Shown piece after piece: positions 35,680-47,540 of a stretch of 64,000 bases of DNA (the first letter of the stretch is position 1; each line of letters starts with the position of its first letter). A program made the position numbers and the translations under genes. This DNA comes from Hemileia vastatrix (taxonomy: Eukaryota; Basidiomycota; Pucciniomycetes; Pucciniales; Zaghouaniaceae): NCBI GenBank assembly GCA_030280995.1, contig JASXTE010000002.1, forward strand, positions 24,215,683-24,279,682, in the 5' to 3' direction. The notes beneath the pieces are model-generated. The model was not told the DNA's origin and made no database searches. It was given only the letters and a program-made list of their open reading frames with translations.

Positions 35680-35984
35680 AGTTGTCATCAAAAATTTTAT
35701 ATTTTTTCATAAATTTTTAATAAATATTTTTTATATATCAATTTTCTCAAGTAATGTGATGAGCCAACGACCTTTGGTTGTATAACAGGTAATCATGATA
35801 ACATTTATTTGTTTGATTTGTAAGGTTCCTCTTGCCTATACCTGTAGAAAGTCCCAAACTTTTGTTTCTAGACTTGGTCTGCATTTTGGCTTGAGGAATT
35901 GTCATCACTATAAACTAGGGAAATTGATATATATTAGATATTTATTTAATAATTTATGTAATTATATTAAATTTAGATGACTTC

Positions 35985-36420
35985 CACCCCTTACTTCAAT
36001 AAAATGCAGGGGGGGGGTATTGCCAAATTTTCAAATCTGACATGTGAAATTGATGACTTAGAAAAATTTTGGTGATACCCACCCCTTGCTTCAATAAAAT
36101 GCAGGGGAGAGTATTGCCAATTTTTTAAAACAGATATAGAATTTTTTTGACTTGTAAATATTTTGGTGAAAATTTTTTGGTGATACCCATCCCTTACTTC
36201 AATAAAATTCATGGGGGGGTTTGCCAAAATTTCTTATAAGACTTGTGAAATTCTTGACATGTAAGAATTTTTGGGATACCAGTAAAATGCAGGAGGTAGT
36301 AAAGCCAAATTTTCATATAAGACTTTCAAGATTCATGATATGAAAGAATTTTTGTGATACCCACCCCTTACTTCAAAAAAATCAAGGGGTGGGGGATTGT
36401 CAAATTTTCAAAGGAGACAT
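35985..36420. repeat. About 100-bp tandem repeat between Tet-like gene and ORF1
   Basis: Four to five units with ACCCACCCCTTACTTCAAT, AAAATGCAGGGG and TTGCCAAATTTTC. A related shorter block is at about 935-1010 in the left remnant, so it belongs to the element. Confidence 0.75.
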
Positions 36421-36528
36421 GAAAATTTTATTTAAAAAAAGTGGTAGAGTAATGAAATAAAGGAAATTATTGGAAATTTTATGTACAAATAAATATGAAA
36501 AGTTTAAGTGTGAGAGAAATAAAACAAA

Positions 36529-37929
36529 CTAGTCATCCAACAATTTCTTTAAACGTTCAATTTCCTCAACAGATTTACTAGCTTTAACACATTCTATCAA
36601 GAAATCTTTCTTTTTTGAATTTTCTTCATGATCAAACTTATATTTCATCTGCTCTAATAGGTTTTGATGTTTGAGTGTTTTCTCCTCTTTTTTTGATTTT
36701 TCAATACTTAGAGTTAACTCAAACTTCTTCTCCTCGAAATCTTGGGCCCAATCATCCTTCCATAAAGAGAGCTGGTACTTCCTCTCCTCCAAATCTTGGG
36801 CCCGATCATCCTTCCGTAAAGTGAGCTCGTACTTCCTCTCTTCCAAATCTTGTAGCCTATCATCCCTCCTTAAAGAGAGCTCATATTTTTGCTTTTCAAA
36901 CTTTAGAGTCTCTTTAGCAGCTTCCACTTGTTCTAGAGTGATAAGCAATGTTAAAAATAAGTAGAAGAAAAGCGGAGTAAAGTATTTATAGGTATGATAT
37001 CACTTACCAGCATCACGTTTCTCTAAAAACTGTTCCATTGAAGAAAAAGGGGTTTGTAATGAAGTATCACTTTTTCGTCTTCTTTTTGAGTGGAAATGTA
37101 GACTACTTGAAGCCCTACGCTTCTTGTTCAAGATCATATTTTCCTCCTCATCATTGTCACTAGCTTCAGACTCAGTTGATTCTGGGTCCTGGGCTTGTTC
37201 ATCAGCCTTTTAAGAAATAAGAAAATCTAAGTAAATAAAAAAAAGTATTGATAAGATAAAAGAAAAAAAACAGACCTGAGTTAGATTGGGTTGGGTTAAA
37301 TCACCAATAGGATCAATAGCAAAGCTATCTAGATTCGTAGAATTTAGAAGAGGGGAGGCTTGAGTGGAGGAATAGGATGGGAAAATATTTGCTTCAACAT
37401 CATGTTCGGAGATAGGATCTTCGCCATCCAACATGTTTACAGGATTAACATTGGCTCGCTCTCTAAAAATTGCATCCATCTCTTTAAAGTAAGGACATAA
37501 AGTTTCAATTTTATTGTCTATGGATTTTATGCCCTTAGTTATATCGTTGTCGGTAACCCCATAACCAGTGGAAGATGAAAGAGCCTTTGCCTTCTTGTAT
37601 TTCGCTTGGTAATGCTTGAATTGTTCAGACATCTGTTTAGACAAAAGATCAATCCTTCCCTTGGTCTTATTGCGTAATTCATTTGCCATTAGAAGATAGC
37701 CATTAACTTTTGATGCGGGGGGCTGTCCTACTTTAGTGGCATACTCAGTACCAAAACAAGAATCATAGTTAAATTTGGTTTTCAGCCAGTTGATAAGAAT
37801 GAGATGTTCATCTTTTTTTAATTGAACGGTATTTGATTTCTTGGCTGAGCGGGGGAAAGAGGGAGTAGTGGGAATTGAAGAACAACTGGGTGATGGCTGC
37901 CTTTGAGAAGATCTAGGATGATGAGGCAT
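36529..37929 (-). CDS. PIF/Harbinger ORF1: Myb-like DNA-binding, coiled-coil protein
   Basis: Three exons: 37929-37276, 37206-37008 and 36932-36529, with introns starting GTCTGT and GTAAGT and ending AAAAG and TCTAG. Together they give an uninterrupted 418-residue frame. Start is ATG 37929 (MPHHPRSSQ). Residues about 45-140 (DEHLILINWLKTKFNY...GYGVTDND) resemble the Myb/SANT-like partner protein of Harbinger elements. Exon 2 is Ser/acidic with a KKRR basic stretch. Exon 3 has a charged coiled coil with three repeats of about 16 residues (DDRAQDLEERKYEL-type). Known role of the family: binding element ends and bringing transposase to the nucleus. Divergent from the transposase across the element. 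Confidence 0.82.
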
Positions 37930-38283
37930 GTTATTATAAATGAAGATGAAAAGGAGCAGAAACAAGCAGATGAGATAGCAAGATGAAAAGGAGCAGAATC
38001 AAATAGATGAAATGGGGAGAAATTCTGAGCGGATAGAATGAACAGGATGGGATGAGAATGGAAGTGCGCAGCAAGGTAGAAGGCTGGGATATCCAGAAAG
38101 TTGTCCAAGATGTGGTTATGAAATATTGAGGATAAAAATGTCAGATAAGAGGTGAACATTGACACGTAAAGTGCCTAATAGCCCAATTATTAGCAAAAAT
38201 AATTGCGGAAGATAATTGGGGTATGCAGATTATTTTCCACAATTAATTTAATTGTGGATCGGTCAACATTGATACCCCCTAAT

Positions 38284-40777
38284 GATAAGAAGTCACTTAA
38301 AGCTTTAGAAAAATTCAATTTTATACAAATGTAGTGTCTTTGTTTTTTCAAAGTGAGTAAAAAACAGATCAAAAACTCTATTGGTGTTAGTTTCACATGA
38401 TAATTATTGCATACCAATTAATTCTTTAATAGATACAAAACAACCTTCAACACCTGGGTCAGAAAACAGCTTTTTTATATTATGACTGGTGGGTTCAAGG
38501 AAGAAATTATTATTGAAGTATAAAAAAATTCATTAAAATAAAATTATCTACTGAAGATGAATCAATTTTTTATGAAAATCAGAAGTTTTATTCATATATT
38601 AAACATTATGTTTGAACATGAAGATTTTACTGGTAAATTAATTTCCATAATAAATATTATTTTGAAATTAGCTTAAAGTAAAATTTAGTTGAACTGGGTC
38701 AAGATAAGATTCATTCTGGTGTTCAAGAAGATATATTCTTTCATTATAAATTTATAATTTGGCCAATGCTTATTATACTTCTAATAAGTATATGCAGCAC
38801 AAATTATAATGCAATGTGGCAAACAGTTCCAGTGTTTTCTGGAAGTTTCAAATGAGAAATAATTATCTCATATAAGACCATGGAGGTAAAATGCCTTATT
38901 TCATACATTTTTAAGAAAGGTTCTTGAAAAAAAATATTTATAAAGGTATGAAGCCACTCCAAAAGGTCTTTTAAGGTTAAAATTAAATTTGTTACAAAAG
39001 TGGTTATATGTAAAATTCTAATTTTAATAATTTAAATCACTTTTTTGGAATCTTTTCTTTAGGAATTTTGTAAAATATTTATTATAAAATTTATGGGTTT
39101 TTTCAGATAATGAAAAGAAATATTTGACTTCTTTATATAATCTTGACTTATATAACTTGTGAGAAGTATATGAATAAAGAAATGAGTATTAAATTCTCTC
39201 ATCATCTGTCTTATTTTATAAGAAGATTTCATAATATAAGTATTCTATATAAAATTTTAAGAATCTAATTAGGAATTACCCCCAAAAATAGGACATTGGT
39301 TAAGTTTCTGCTCATATTCTCTGAAGTATTATGAGGAAAACCATCCTTTGAAATTCTTAATCAGAAAAATTATCAAAAAACATGAGAAAAAACTTTTATT
39401 ATTATGAAATGAATAACTCAATATTTTTTAATTCTAAGTCCTGTGAAATGGTCTCAATAAAATTTTCATTCACAAGTAGGAATAAAGAATTTAATTTACT
39501 GAGCTCTGATATTTCAAATTAAAGAGATTGATTGAAAAAATTCATATCACTCATTTTAAAATATGCAGAAATTTTACTCAAAGACATAATTAAATTCAGG
39601 ATATATGACTCATTCAATGCTTTAAAAGAAAAATTAAGAAGTTGAAATATAATTTCAGATAACCATCAAATAAAATTATAATATTCAGTTGAATCAACTG
39701 TTTAATTTGGATTTATTTACATTGATTTTTATTTTCAGTCACTAGTAGTAACTACAAAACTTGTAGAGTTAGAGACAAGTATATACATGAAAATATCTTA
39801 TAAAACAATTCAAATAACATGGCATTGAGGAAAATTTAATTTAACTTGTTCTTTTTTTCTTTCCTCCTGTGTCAGAATTTTCAGGCTAATTTTCACTTGA
39901 GAAGAATTTGAATTTTGAAATTGATTTAAGATGTTTTTCAGACACTCACACCTCCATATACAACCTTCAATAACTTCTTGAGGTCTGAAAGGGCTTTGAG
40001 CATGTCTTCAGTGATTGAACTGATTGTGAGGCATGTTCATTTGCTGAGTTAGAACCTTAAAACTGAAGAAGATGCTTGAATCCTGTCCTCCAGAAGCTCT
40101 ATCTTAGCATGATAATTTAAATTGTCTTCATTCAATGCCTGAAGTTGAGCTGAAAGATCTGATATTTGTTGACTTAAATGAGTATTTTTCAATATCAAGT
40201 TTTCTGAAAGTTTTTTATGACTGTTTTTGGGATCCACTTTAATTTCTGTATCTAAATTTATGTCCTGCAGATGAAATATATCAAGAAGCAGAATAAAATA
40301 TTGAATTCTGAGAGGAGCTTACTTATTTTTCATTTCAATCATTAACACTTAGTTCATCAGTGGTAGTCATGTTACCAATATTTGCAGACCTTATGCCTGA
40401 ATATTTTAAATAAACAAAATTTTAAATCAGTTTATGTCAAAAAGTTTATTATTAATAAAATCAAAAAACTGTTAATTTCTATATGCCGATTAATCTTAAA
40501 AGAATAAAAAACAAGATAGGAAATTATATATTTATTAAGATTATTATTTTATATTTTACCAAAATAAAAAATTCATTATGATATAATTATTATTTATTTT
40601 CAAAAATAATTAATAGAATAATTCATCATTATCACTAATATTTATAAAAAAATAATGAAATAAAATTGAGTTATTGATTATTCAAATTATATAAATAATA
40701 AAAATTCATTTATTCATTTTATAATCATCATTTATTCCTCAAACAATAATTAATAAAATAAAAAATTATTTGGAATT
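38284..40777. other. Decayed interior of the 17-kb gypsy-like element
   Basis: AT-rich sequence without open domains. A 62-codon minus frame at 40049-40237 (LSQQISDLSAQLQALNEDNLN) is coiled-coil-like and could be a gag remnant. Nothing else is supported. Confidence 0.4.
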
Positions 40778-40780
40778 ATT

Positions 40781-40979
40781 AGGGGCTATCAAATTTAGAA
40801 ATTTGTAATTATTTATAAGGTATTTAACAACACAAAAATAAAGTTATAGAGTTGACATTATTTCTCAGTAAAAAAAATTTTTGTATCACAATATGCCATA
40901 TATGAAAAACTAATCATGGCTGATTTGGTGGAAAAAAGAGGTATTTTAAAATGGAAGATTTCTAGCTTTGATACCCCCT
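40781..40979. mobile_element. 199-bp Harbinger MITE, copy 1
   Basis: Ends AGGGGCTATCAAA and TTTGATACCCCCT, flanked by ATT at 40778-40780 and 40980-40982. Same length and similar body (ATTTGTAATTATTTATAAGG, GGCTGATTTGGTGG) as 55394-55592. No coding. Termini match the family-A transposase element. Confidence 0.88.
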
Positions 40980-40982
40980 ATT

Positions 40983-41817
40983 ATTTATATTTTTTAAAAT
41001 AATAATCAAATAAAATTTATTAAGGTGACTAAATACAAAAAGTATTATTATTGTCTACCAAAATAAATAATACCAAATTAATGGCGAAAATTGGGAATAA
41101 GCAGAAAATTCTATAATTGTCAACAAATAATACCCAATATAAATGAAAAAATTAAATTAATTCATCAGAAATAAATGATATGTCAATATTAAATTTTCAA
41201 TGTACACACACTTTCATTTATACTTAAAAATTATTGTATGATTATTATAATATTGGCAAAAATTTTCACAAATATTTACATTTAAAATTTAATTTAATTA
41301 TTTTGACAATAAATCAATATGTCAAATAAAGTTTTCAATATACACACATTTTATTTCTATTTCAAAATAATTGTATGATTTTTTATAATATTGGACAAAA
41401 TATTGTCAACAATATTTATATTGAAAATTAATTATTTTATTATGACCGTAAATTAATATGTCAAAAATAAAATTCATCTAGGACTAAGAGGGTTTCTCTA
41501 TCATGGTCAACTAGGGGAAAAAAATGATTTAGTAAGACCAACTTACACTCAGTGATTTAGCAATTAAGCCAAGAAAACTGTTATTGCAATAAAGAATTTA
41601 ATATAGATTTTTTTGGTGCAAAGGTAAACTTACTATAGTGATTGAAAAATCACTCCAAAATATATATAAAAATTGAAAATATATAACTTGTTATGTGAGA
41701 GCCCCAGTTTGATTTACAGTCTGGAAAAAGTTGAATTTGCATGCGAGGATGGTCCATGCGTTAATTGTTCATCCGATTCTCAAGAAACTGTTTTTGTCAT
41801 CCGGAAAGGCCCTCAAT
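40983..41817. other. AT-rich interior, nothing recognised
   Basis: Part of the 17-kb element between MITE and right LTR. A pair of diverged direct blocks (GTCAATATTAAATTTTCAATGTACACACA-like, near 41178 and 41318) suggests a small duplication. Confidence 0.4.
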
Positions 41818-43073
41818 TTTTGGCTAGTTGTCTAGAAGAAGAAGGAAAATAATGAAAAGAAAGAAAGAAATGGTAACAACAATGACTTAACAATAATTGA
41901 ACTTGGGAAGTTTCAAAACTTATAACAAGTTATTAAAGGTATGATATATGGTAAGTCTTTTATTCTCTCTACTTAAGTAACAAATGCTAATATTAAATAA
42001 TCTTAAAGCAACCTTTATATATATATATTATACTAAATTTCAGAGGCAAAAAAGCGCCATAAGTAAAACAAATGTAAATATAACATTTTATATTAATAAT
42101 AATATTAATGATAAAAAGAATAAAGTAAGTAATAAGTGGTGAGGCTACAGGTGGTTACCCAAGGCCTTTATATAGGCAAGGGGCCCTCTGAATCGCCACA
42201 TTAATGTATATAGAAAGTAAGATAAAATAAAAATAATATGTAACCAATCTTAAGTAAGTGTCAAGGGAAACCCATGATACAATTAACTAAGACACATGAG
42301 TAAGAGCCTAAAATCCATTAATTTAATCCTAAACAGCTACAATAAAATTAGGGAGTAATTAAATAAGTTTGAGACACATAAAAACAACTAATTTAATTTA
42401 AAACATGTCTGATAACACTTTATTTAAAAACCAATTTTAAGTGAAACATAAAAATGAACTATTTTAACACATAAAAATAGTGTAATTAAATAATTTAGTA
42501 TAAAAAATGAGTAATTAATTATTTTAACTACTTTTATTAGTGTAATAATTATTTTAAGTTAAAAAAAGTACTTATTCTAAAAAAATTACTAATTTTAAGA
42601 ATAAAACATTAATAATTTATTTAATAAAGTGTTTTAACTTGTTTAATACTTTGATGACACCATTATGAGTCAAAAAAGTGCCCAATATTTTTTTAATAAG
42701 ATATGAAAGGTTTTATTTAATATATAAATTTAATTAATTAATTTAATTACATTATAAGTCAATTTTACACTTATATTTATAATATATGTTTATAATTAAT
42801 TAATTATTAATTTATAGTTGTTAAATACATAAAAATGCGCCATAATTTATAGAATATAAACTATATGATTCTCAAGTTAAATGTATAAATACTTAATATA
42901 ACAATAAAATTAATATAACACTTATTTTACTTATATTTAATAAGATACTTATGGAATTTTATTATGCAATAAAATATTAATTTATATACATAAAATGCAT
43001 ATTTCTATGCCCTCTTTCAGGTACAATAAATAAACATAACATTTACTGGGCACCTGGTACAGCCTGGCTGACA
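41818..43073 (-). repeat. Long LTR, right copy
   Basis: 1256 bp, ends CCTGGCTGACA. The left end reads TTTTGGCTAG where the other copy has TGTTGGCAAG. It lacks the CACTA-like MITE and so shows the empty site near 42310. Confidence 0.85.
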
Positions 43074-44320
43074 GGTTTCCAGGTTTTCTTCTATCAGCTT
43101 GTTGGAGAAACTTTGGTTGTCCATGGAAAATGAAGTTGGGATACCATGGGCTACCACAGGAAAGGTAGGGGGCTTGAAGATCATTCATTCTGGGGTCCAT
43201 TATTTCCATGAACATTTCAGGGAAAGGGGGTCTTTTTCAGGGGAGAGAATAATTTTGAAATCATTGTACATTTGGAAAATAGCTCCACAGATCTGAACAG
43301 GTGAGGTGGGGGTTAGAAAGATTTTTTGGGCAGTGATGCAGCTGTTGAGTAATGTGAGAAGCTTTCCATTGGTTAGATTTTTGGGGACAGGGGAGGAGGA
43401 AAAAATTGTTTGATTGTGATTGTGGGGAGGATCTAGATTGGAAGGGAGGCATGGGTAATTTGGAGGGAGAGCATTTTGGGAAAGGCTAGAAGCAATGGCC
43501 TGGGAAAATGAGCAGTGGGGAGAGCTGCTAGCTGGGGAAGAGGGGGGAGGTGCTTTGATTTGGGTGAGAATGGTGTCAATTTTCTTGTCAATGGATACAA
43601 GGGAGGGGAGCAGAGGAGGAGGGAGTCAAGTAGGGGCTTGGAGGTGGAAGGCAGATTGCTGGATAATTGGCATGAGAGTTTTAGATAGGGTGCAAATATC
43701 TGACATAGTTGCCACATGAACTGATTTTTTGGTGCCTTTCCTGGGGGGATCACAGATGGTGCCAATAAGTTTGTGTAAGCATTGCATTAGTGCTACTGGA
43801 TTGGAGGCCTCTTCTTGACCCACCAGGCATGTGATGCAGGCAGCTGGTCTATTTTGGTTGAGGGATGGCAGGGTTGTGGTGAGGCCTGGGTCAAATAAGA
43901 GTGAGGTAGGGTTGTGGATGGAGGCTTCTAGGGAGTTGGAAGGGGGGGGGATGTCCATGGGTGGAGGAAGGGGGGGTAAGGGGGAGCACAGTTGGGAAGC
44001 CATGAAGAGCAGTTCAGGGTGAGCCTTTCTGGCTTCCTAAATGGAGTAAATTGAGTATCTTCTGGTGTGGGATCCTGGAGAGGGTGGAAGGGATACATGT
44101 CATTTCTTTTTAAGAGTGGGATATGGGCAAGGAGAAGAGGGATGATGAGGGGAGGGAGCTGGGACTATGATGGGGGAGGATTATTGGGCCAGTGGAGGCG
44201 CATGTTCAGGAGGCAAAGCAGAAGGCAAATTTTGAGGCGCGAAGACCCGTGTGTCATGGTGGTTCTGGTCAGAATCTATGGTTACAAAACTGTTGCGTAA
44301 TTGTTGCGCCACAGTTGCGC
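43074..44320 (-). pseudogene. LINE ORF1, 5' part
   Basis: Minus-strand Pro/Ser-rich frames with several stops. The stretch just right of the LTR reads FPVVAHGIPTSFSMDNQSF and NKLIEENLET, matching the VIVHGVPTSF-type conserved segment of rust LINE ORF1 proteins, and it continues across the inserted element into 25979-25800. A longest clean stretch (44003-43626) starts MASQLCSPLPPLPPP. The right edge is uncertain; a GTTGCG-repeat at 44293-44318 may mark it. Confidence 0.65.
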
Positions 44321-45330
44321 CCCAAGACGAAACAAACATTTATTGTAGTGTGTATTCCCTGCCATTTACACCAAACTTTCTTTAATTCTTTCACCTCAAT
44401 TTTATTTCTTTCTTCAAAATTTTTTCTGTGAATTTGAGTTTATCAAGAAGGGGCTATCTACTAGTGAAGATATGGTTTCTCTCACCTCACTGGTCTTTAA
44501 GTAGAAAAATGTCCTTTTCCAAAAACAGTTAATATAAAATAAAATACTTTTTTTAAATTTTTTTGTTGATGGGTAATGAATCAGGGTAGTCTACTTGACC
44601 AGAACACAAATTTCTATGTCATTTTAAATTTTCTTGTGAGAGCTATGTTGAGTTGAAAGGTGACGATGATACCCTTTCGCCCTCTGTACATCTATGCTAT
44701 TCACACACTCCATCCCCTTATCCTGATTAGTCAGAACCTGGCACGCACACGTCCATATCTTGGCACAAAAGTAGGGAGTATTTGACCTTATGTTTGAGAT
44801 CCCTAACGCCAAGTCTTCCATTTATCATGGCGTCTTGGAATGGAGTTTTGAGGCTGAAGTCTGCCAGGCATGTATGCGAGACACCCTATTGTTTCACACC
44901 GTCATAATTTATTATTTTATTCCGTTTTTTGTTTTTTTTTTCGGAAGAAAGGATAGGCTGGAATTAATTTAAGTTGATTCGAACGCTTCCAATCTGTGTC
45001 AGCTGAAAAATAAAGCTAGATGCTTGAAATGAATTATATTCACTTTACCGGTCAAATTTTATGTTGAAAGTCGATTAGTGGACCTTGGACGAACATCATG
45101 ATTATTACCGAGAAATTTGGGCCTTACCGTCAGTCCAAAAAATCATACGGTTTGAAATGCTACGAGAAATAGACTGGCTACTCCGAACCAAGGCAGTAGT
45201 CCATCCTAGCCTCAGTATTCCTCTCCTTCATGTTTTTCAACTAGGCCGGTTTCTCTTCATAATTCAGGAAGTATAATTGCCAAATGAAGAGGAAGGGGAT
45301 TTAAGAAATGTTACGAGTTGGACGTGGGCG
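44321..45330. other. Upstream region of the secreted-protein gene
   Basis: Less repetitive and slightly GC-richer than the surroundings. Short frames (60-79 codons) have no recognisable domain. It is probably host intergenic sequence. Confidence 0.45.
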
Positions 45331-45338
45331 TATAAAAA
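45331..45338 (+). promoter_or_regulatory. TATA box of the secreted-protein gene
   Basis: TATAAAAA about 170 bp before the ATG at 45502. A pyrimidine run (T-rich, 45461-45482) lies between them, typical of fungal promoters near the transcription start. Confidence 0.6.
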
Positions 45339-45501
45339 TGCAAATTGTCAGCTATATTTTTATCTATCCCTCACAAGAATATTTACAAACATCTTCACTC
45401 ATTTTTATCTTTCATTTAACTGAACCTGTACTTGAGACCTCTTTTAAATTATTATCACACTCTTTTTTTTTTTTTTTTTTTCAATCTATTCAAGCTTCAA
45501 A

Positions 45502-46320
45502 ATGCAATTCTCTCTTGTCGCCCTCGTCTTCACTGGTATGGATGCTTATCTTCTCCTCTGAAAATTACCCTGAGCTGATAATTGGATTTTTTCTAGCCTT
45601 CCTGATGAATGTCTCTGCCATTCCAATTACAGAGTCTACTGAAGGTATCCAGTGAGTACATTATAAATTTGAGGTGTTTTATGGGGTTTTCTGTGGCTAA
45701 TGTAGAGATTGATTTTCAGATCTATTCAAGAGGGTAATAATAATGCCAATGTGTTCCTTTCAAAGCGAACCAATAAATATAGCTCAAGCTCTCCCTACGT
45801 CGCCCCTACTCCTTACGTCGCCCCTACTCCCTACGTTACTCCTAAGCCTTACGTTGCCCCCACTCCCTACGTTGCTCCTAAGCCTTACGTTGCCCCTTCT
45901 CCCTACGTATCTCCTAAGCCCTACGTTGCTCCTAAACCTTACGTAGCTCCTAAACCCTACGTAGCCCCTCGTCCTTACGTTGCTCCTAAGCCCTACGTAG
46001 GCTCTCCCTACAATCCTATATATTCTGGTATTGGTGTTGGTGCAGGTTTTGGTGCCGGTGTAGGTATTGGTGCCGGAGCTGAATTTGGTGCAGGAGCTGG
46101 TATTGAAGCTGGTGCTGGATTTGGTGCTGGTGCTGGTATTGAAGCTGGTGCTGGATTTGGTGCCGGTGCTGGATTTGGTGCTGGTGCTGGTATTGAAGCT
46201 GGTGCTGGATTTGGTGCCGGTGCAGGGTTTGGTGCAGGAGCTGGATTTGGCGCTGGTGCTGGTATTGAAGCTGGTGCTGGATTTGGAGCAGGTGCTGGAC
46301 TTGGTTGGTTTCGTCAATAG
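45502..46320 (+). CDS. Secreted PYVAPx / Gly-Ala repeat protein
   Basis: Three exons, 45502-45535, 45597-45651 and 45720-46320, give an intact 229-residue frame; both introns are GT-AG with phases matching. Residues 1-20 are a signal peptide ([19 protein letters not shown]), followed by a short spacer and a Lys-Arg at 45-46, a Kex2-type site. Residues about 54-125 are twelve PYV repeats of period six ([12 protein letters not shown]). Then comes about 90 residues of Gly-Ala-rich repeat ([14 protein letters not shown]) ending LGWFRQ. No cysteine. It is likely extracellular; composition suggests a structural cell-wall or matrix protein, or a repeat effector. I do not recognise the specific family. 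Repeats are encoded on the plus strand in all units, and other-frame ORFs here are shadows. Confidence 0.85.
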
Positions 46321-46461
46321 ATAATGTTGATGCTGATTGTGGTCTCAAGGTATGGATATGATCAAGTTAGAATTCCATTTCGGGGACAATATAACATTCT
46401 TTTAATTGTATCTTTTTTTCATCTCAATTTATTCTGATGCTTGTAGTAGACATAAAAGAGG

Positions 46462-46467
46462 AATAAA
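46462..46467 (+). terminator. Poly(A) signal AATAAA
   Basis: AATAAA about 140 bp beyond the stop codon at 46318-46320. Confidence 0.55.
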
Positions 46468-47134
46468 GTGACGGAAAATTAGAATTTAACTAGATCAATG
46501 CTGTTCATGTATTTCCCCATCATCATCAACATCATTTCTGATTTTCCTAATGCTCAGCAAGTCCTATTCATGGTGTCTTGAGTCAAGGTTCTTAACCTTT
46601 GCCAAATATTGTGCAGTTGCAGAATTATTTGTTAAATTTGGGACAAATTTTCTTTATCAATATGTTGTCATTGAAGATCATGCTTTCTATATCATTATTA
46701 TTGTTGATGTTTTTATTGATACTGCATAGCTGTGAAATTTAAGCAGATTGTAAGTTGGTTAGTATTATCAAGAGCATGCTTTTACTTATCTCGAAGGTGT
46801 TGATGCTGAACTTGGTAATTGTAATTGTAAAATCTTTCTTAAATTATGTTTCTGGCTTCTAATATTGTAAAACATTTTTTTGATTACTACTCATGGACCA
46901 AACAAACTGAATGTCAGCTGGCAGCCCACTTTATCTGATTTTTTTTTCTCACACCACATTCAAATATTGAAGGGACTAGCCTAATCATTGCCTTCTGGGC
47001 TAACCATAGATTAAAATCCCCCAACCATTAGAGCCTTAATTTTTTGTGAATTGGGCCAAATGAAAATCACAGGCCAACCTCCAAAATGATGATCATTTGG
47101 GAACTCTATTTGAAGATAGCGTCAGCATTTGAAT
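46468..47134. other. 3' flank of the secreted-protein gene, no gene seen
   Basis: AT-rich, unique-looking sequence up to the Harbinger end at 47138. Confidence 0.45.
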
Positions 47135-47540
47135 AATAGGGGGTATCAATGTTAATGGATCTGCAATTTGGGATCAGGATTTTTTTTTCTGGGATCAGAC
47201 ATTATTAATTGTGGAAGATTCTTATCCACTAGCCCCAGGACTAGTGGATAAGGATTGCACAATAATGCATTATTCCACCTCTTATACTCCAATTTCCATT
47301 CCTAATTCCTGATCCCAAACTCATCACATCCATGATTGATTTTCCAGAAAGTCACATGAAATATGATTGCAGGTGCCATCCTTATGTCTCTTTCCATTCT
47401 ATGCTACTTAATTTTGGTGGTGAACACAACACCTTTTTTCTATCTATACACCCCACCTGCTCATTTGGTAGCAAGTTCTCACTTCCCACTTCCCACTCAT
47501 CACCTAAACCTTCTACAGACAACCTTTTCTACCAACAATA

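Larger units (their letters stand above)
30747..38280. mobile_element. Full-length PIF/Harbinger element, family A, with Tet-like gene
   Basis: 7534 bp. Terminal inverted repeats AGGGGGTATCAATGTT (30747) and AACATTGATACCCCCT (ending 38280), flanked by AAT at 30744-30746 and 38281-38283. Contents left to right: subterminal hairpin, DDE transposase (plus), inverted minisatellite, Tet-like oxygenase gene (plus, broken), tandem block, and a Myb-like ORF1 protein (minus). Transposase and ORF1 frames are open, so it may be recent or autonomous, but the oxygenase gene is damaged. Confidence 0.92.
25980..43073 (-). mobile_element. 17-kb gypsy-like LTR retrotransposon, host of nested insertions
   Basis: Two direct copies of a long terminal repeat, 25980-27512 and 41818-43073, enclose about 14 kb. 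Flanking bases are AGTTT (25975-25979) and GGTTT (43074-43078), one transition apart, and both flanks are LINE ORF1 on the minus strand. Integrase fragments on the minus strand near 28.1 and 29.3 kb identify it as Ty3/gypsy. The interior is heavily decayed and holds a full-length Harbinger and a 199-bp MITE. A solo LTR of the same family, inverted, is at 55140-56612. Confidence 0.8.

Noticed and set aside
45784..46348. Minus-strand frames of 177 and 110 codons over the secreted-protein gene
   Set aside because: They are shadows of the repeat-coding exon. The plus-strand model has signal peptide, consistent intron phases and TATA/AATAAA signals.
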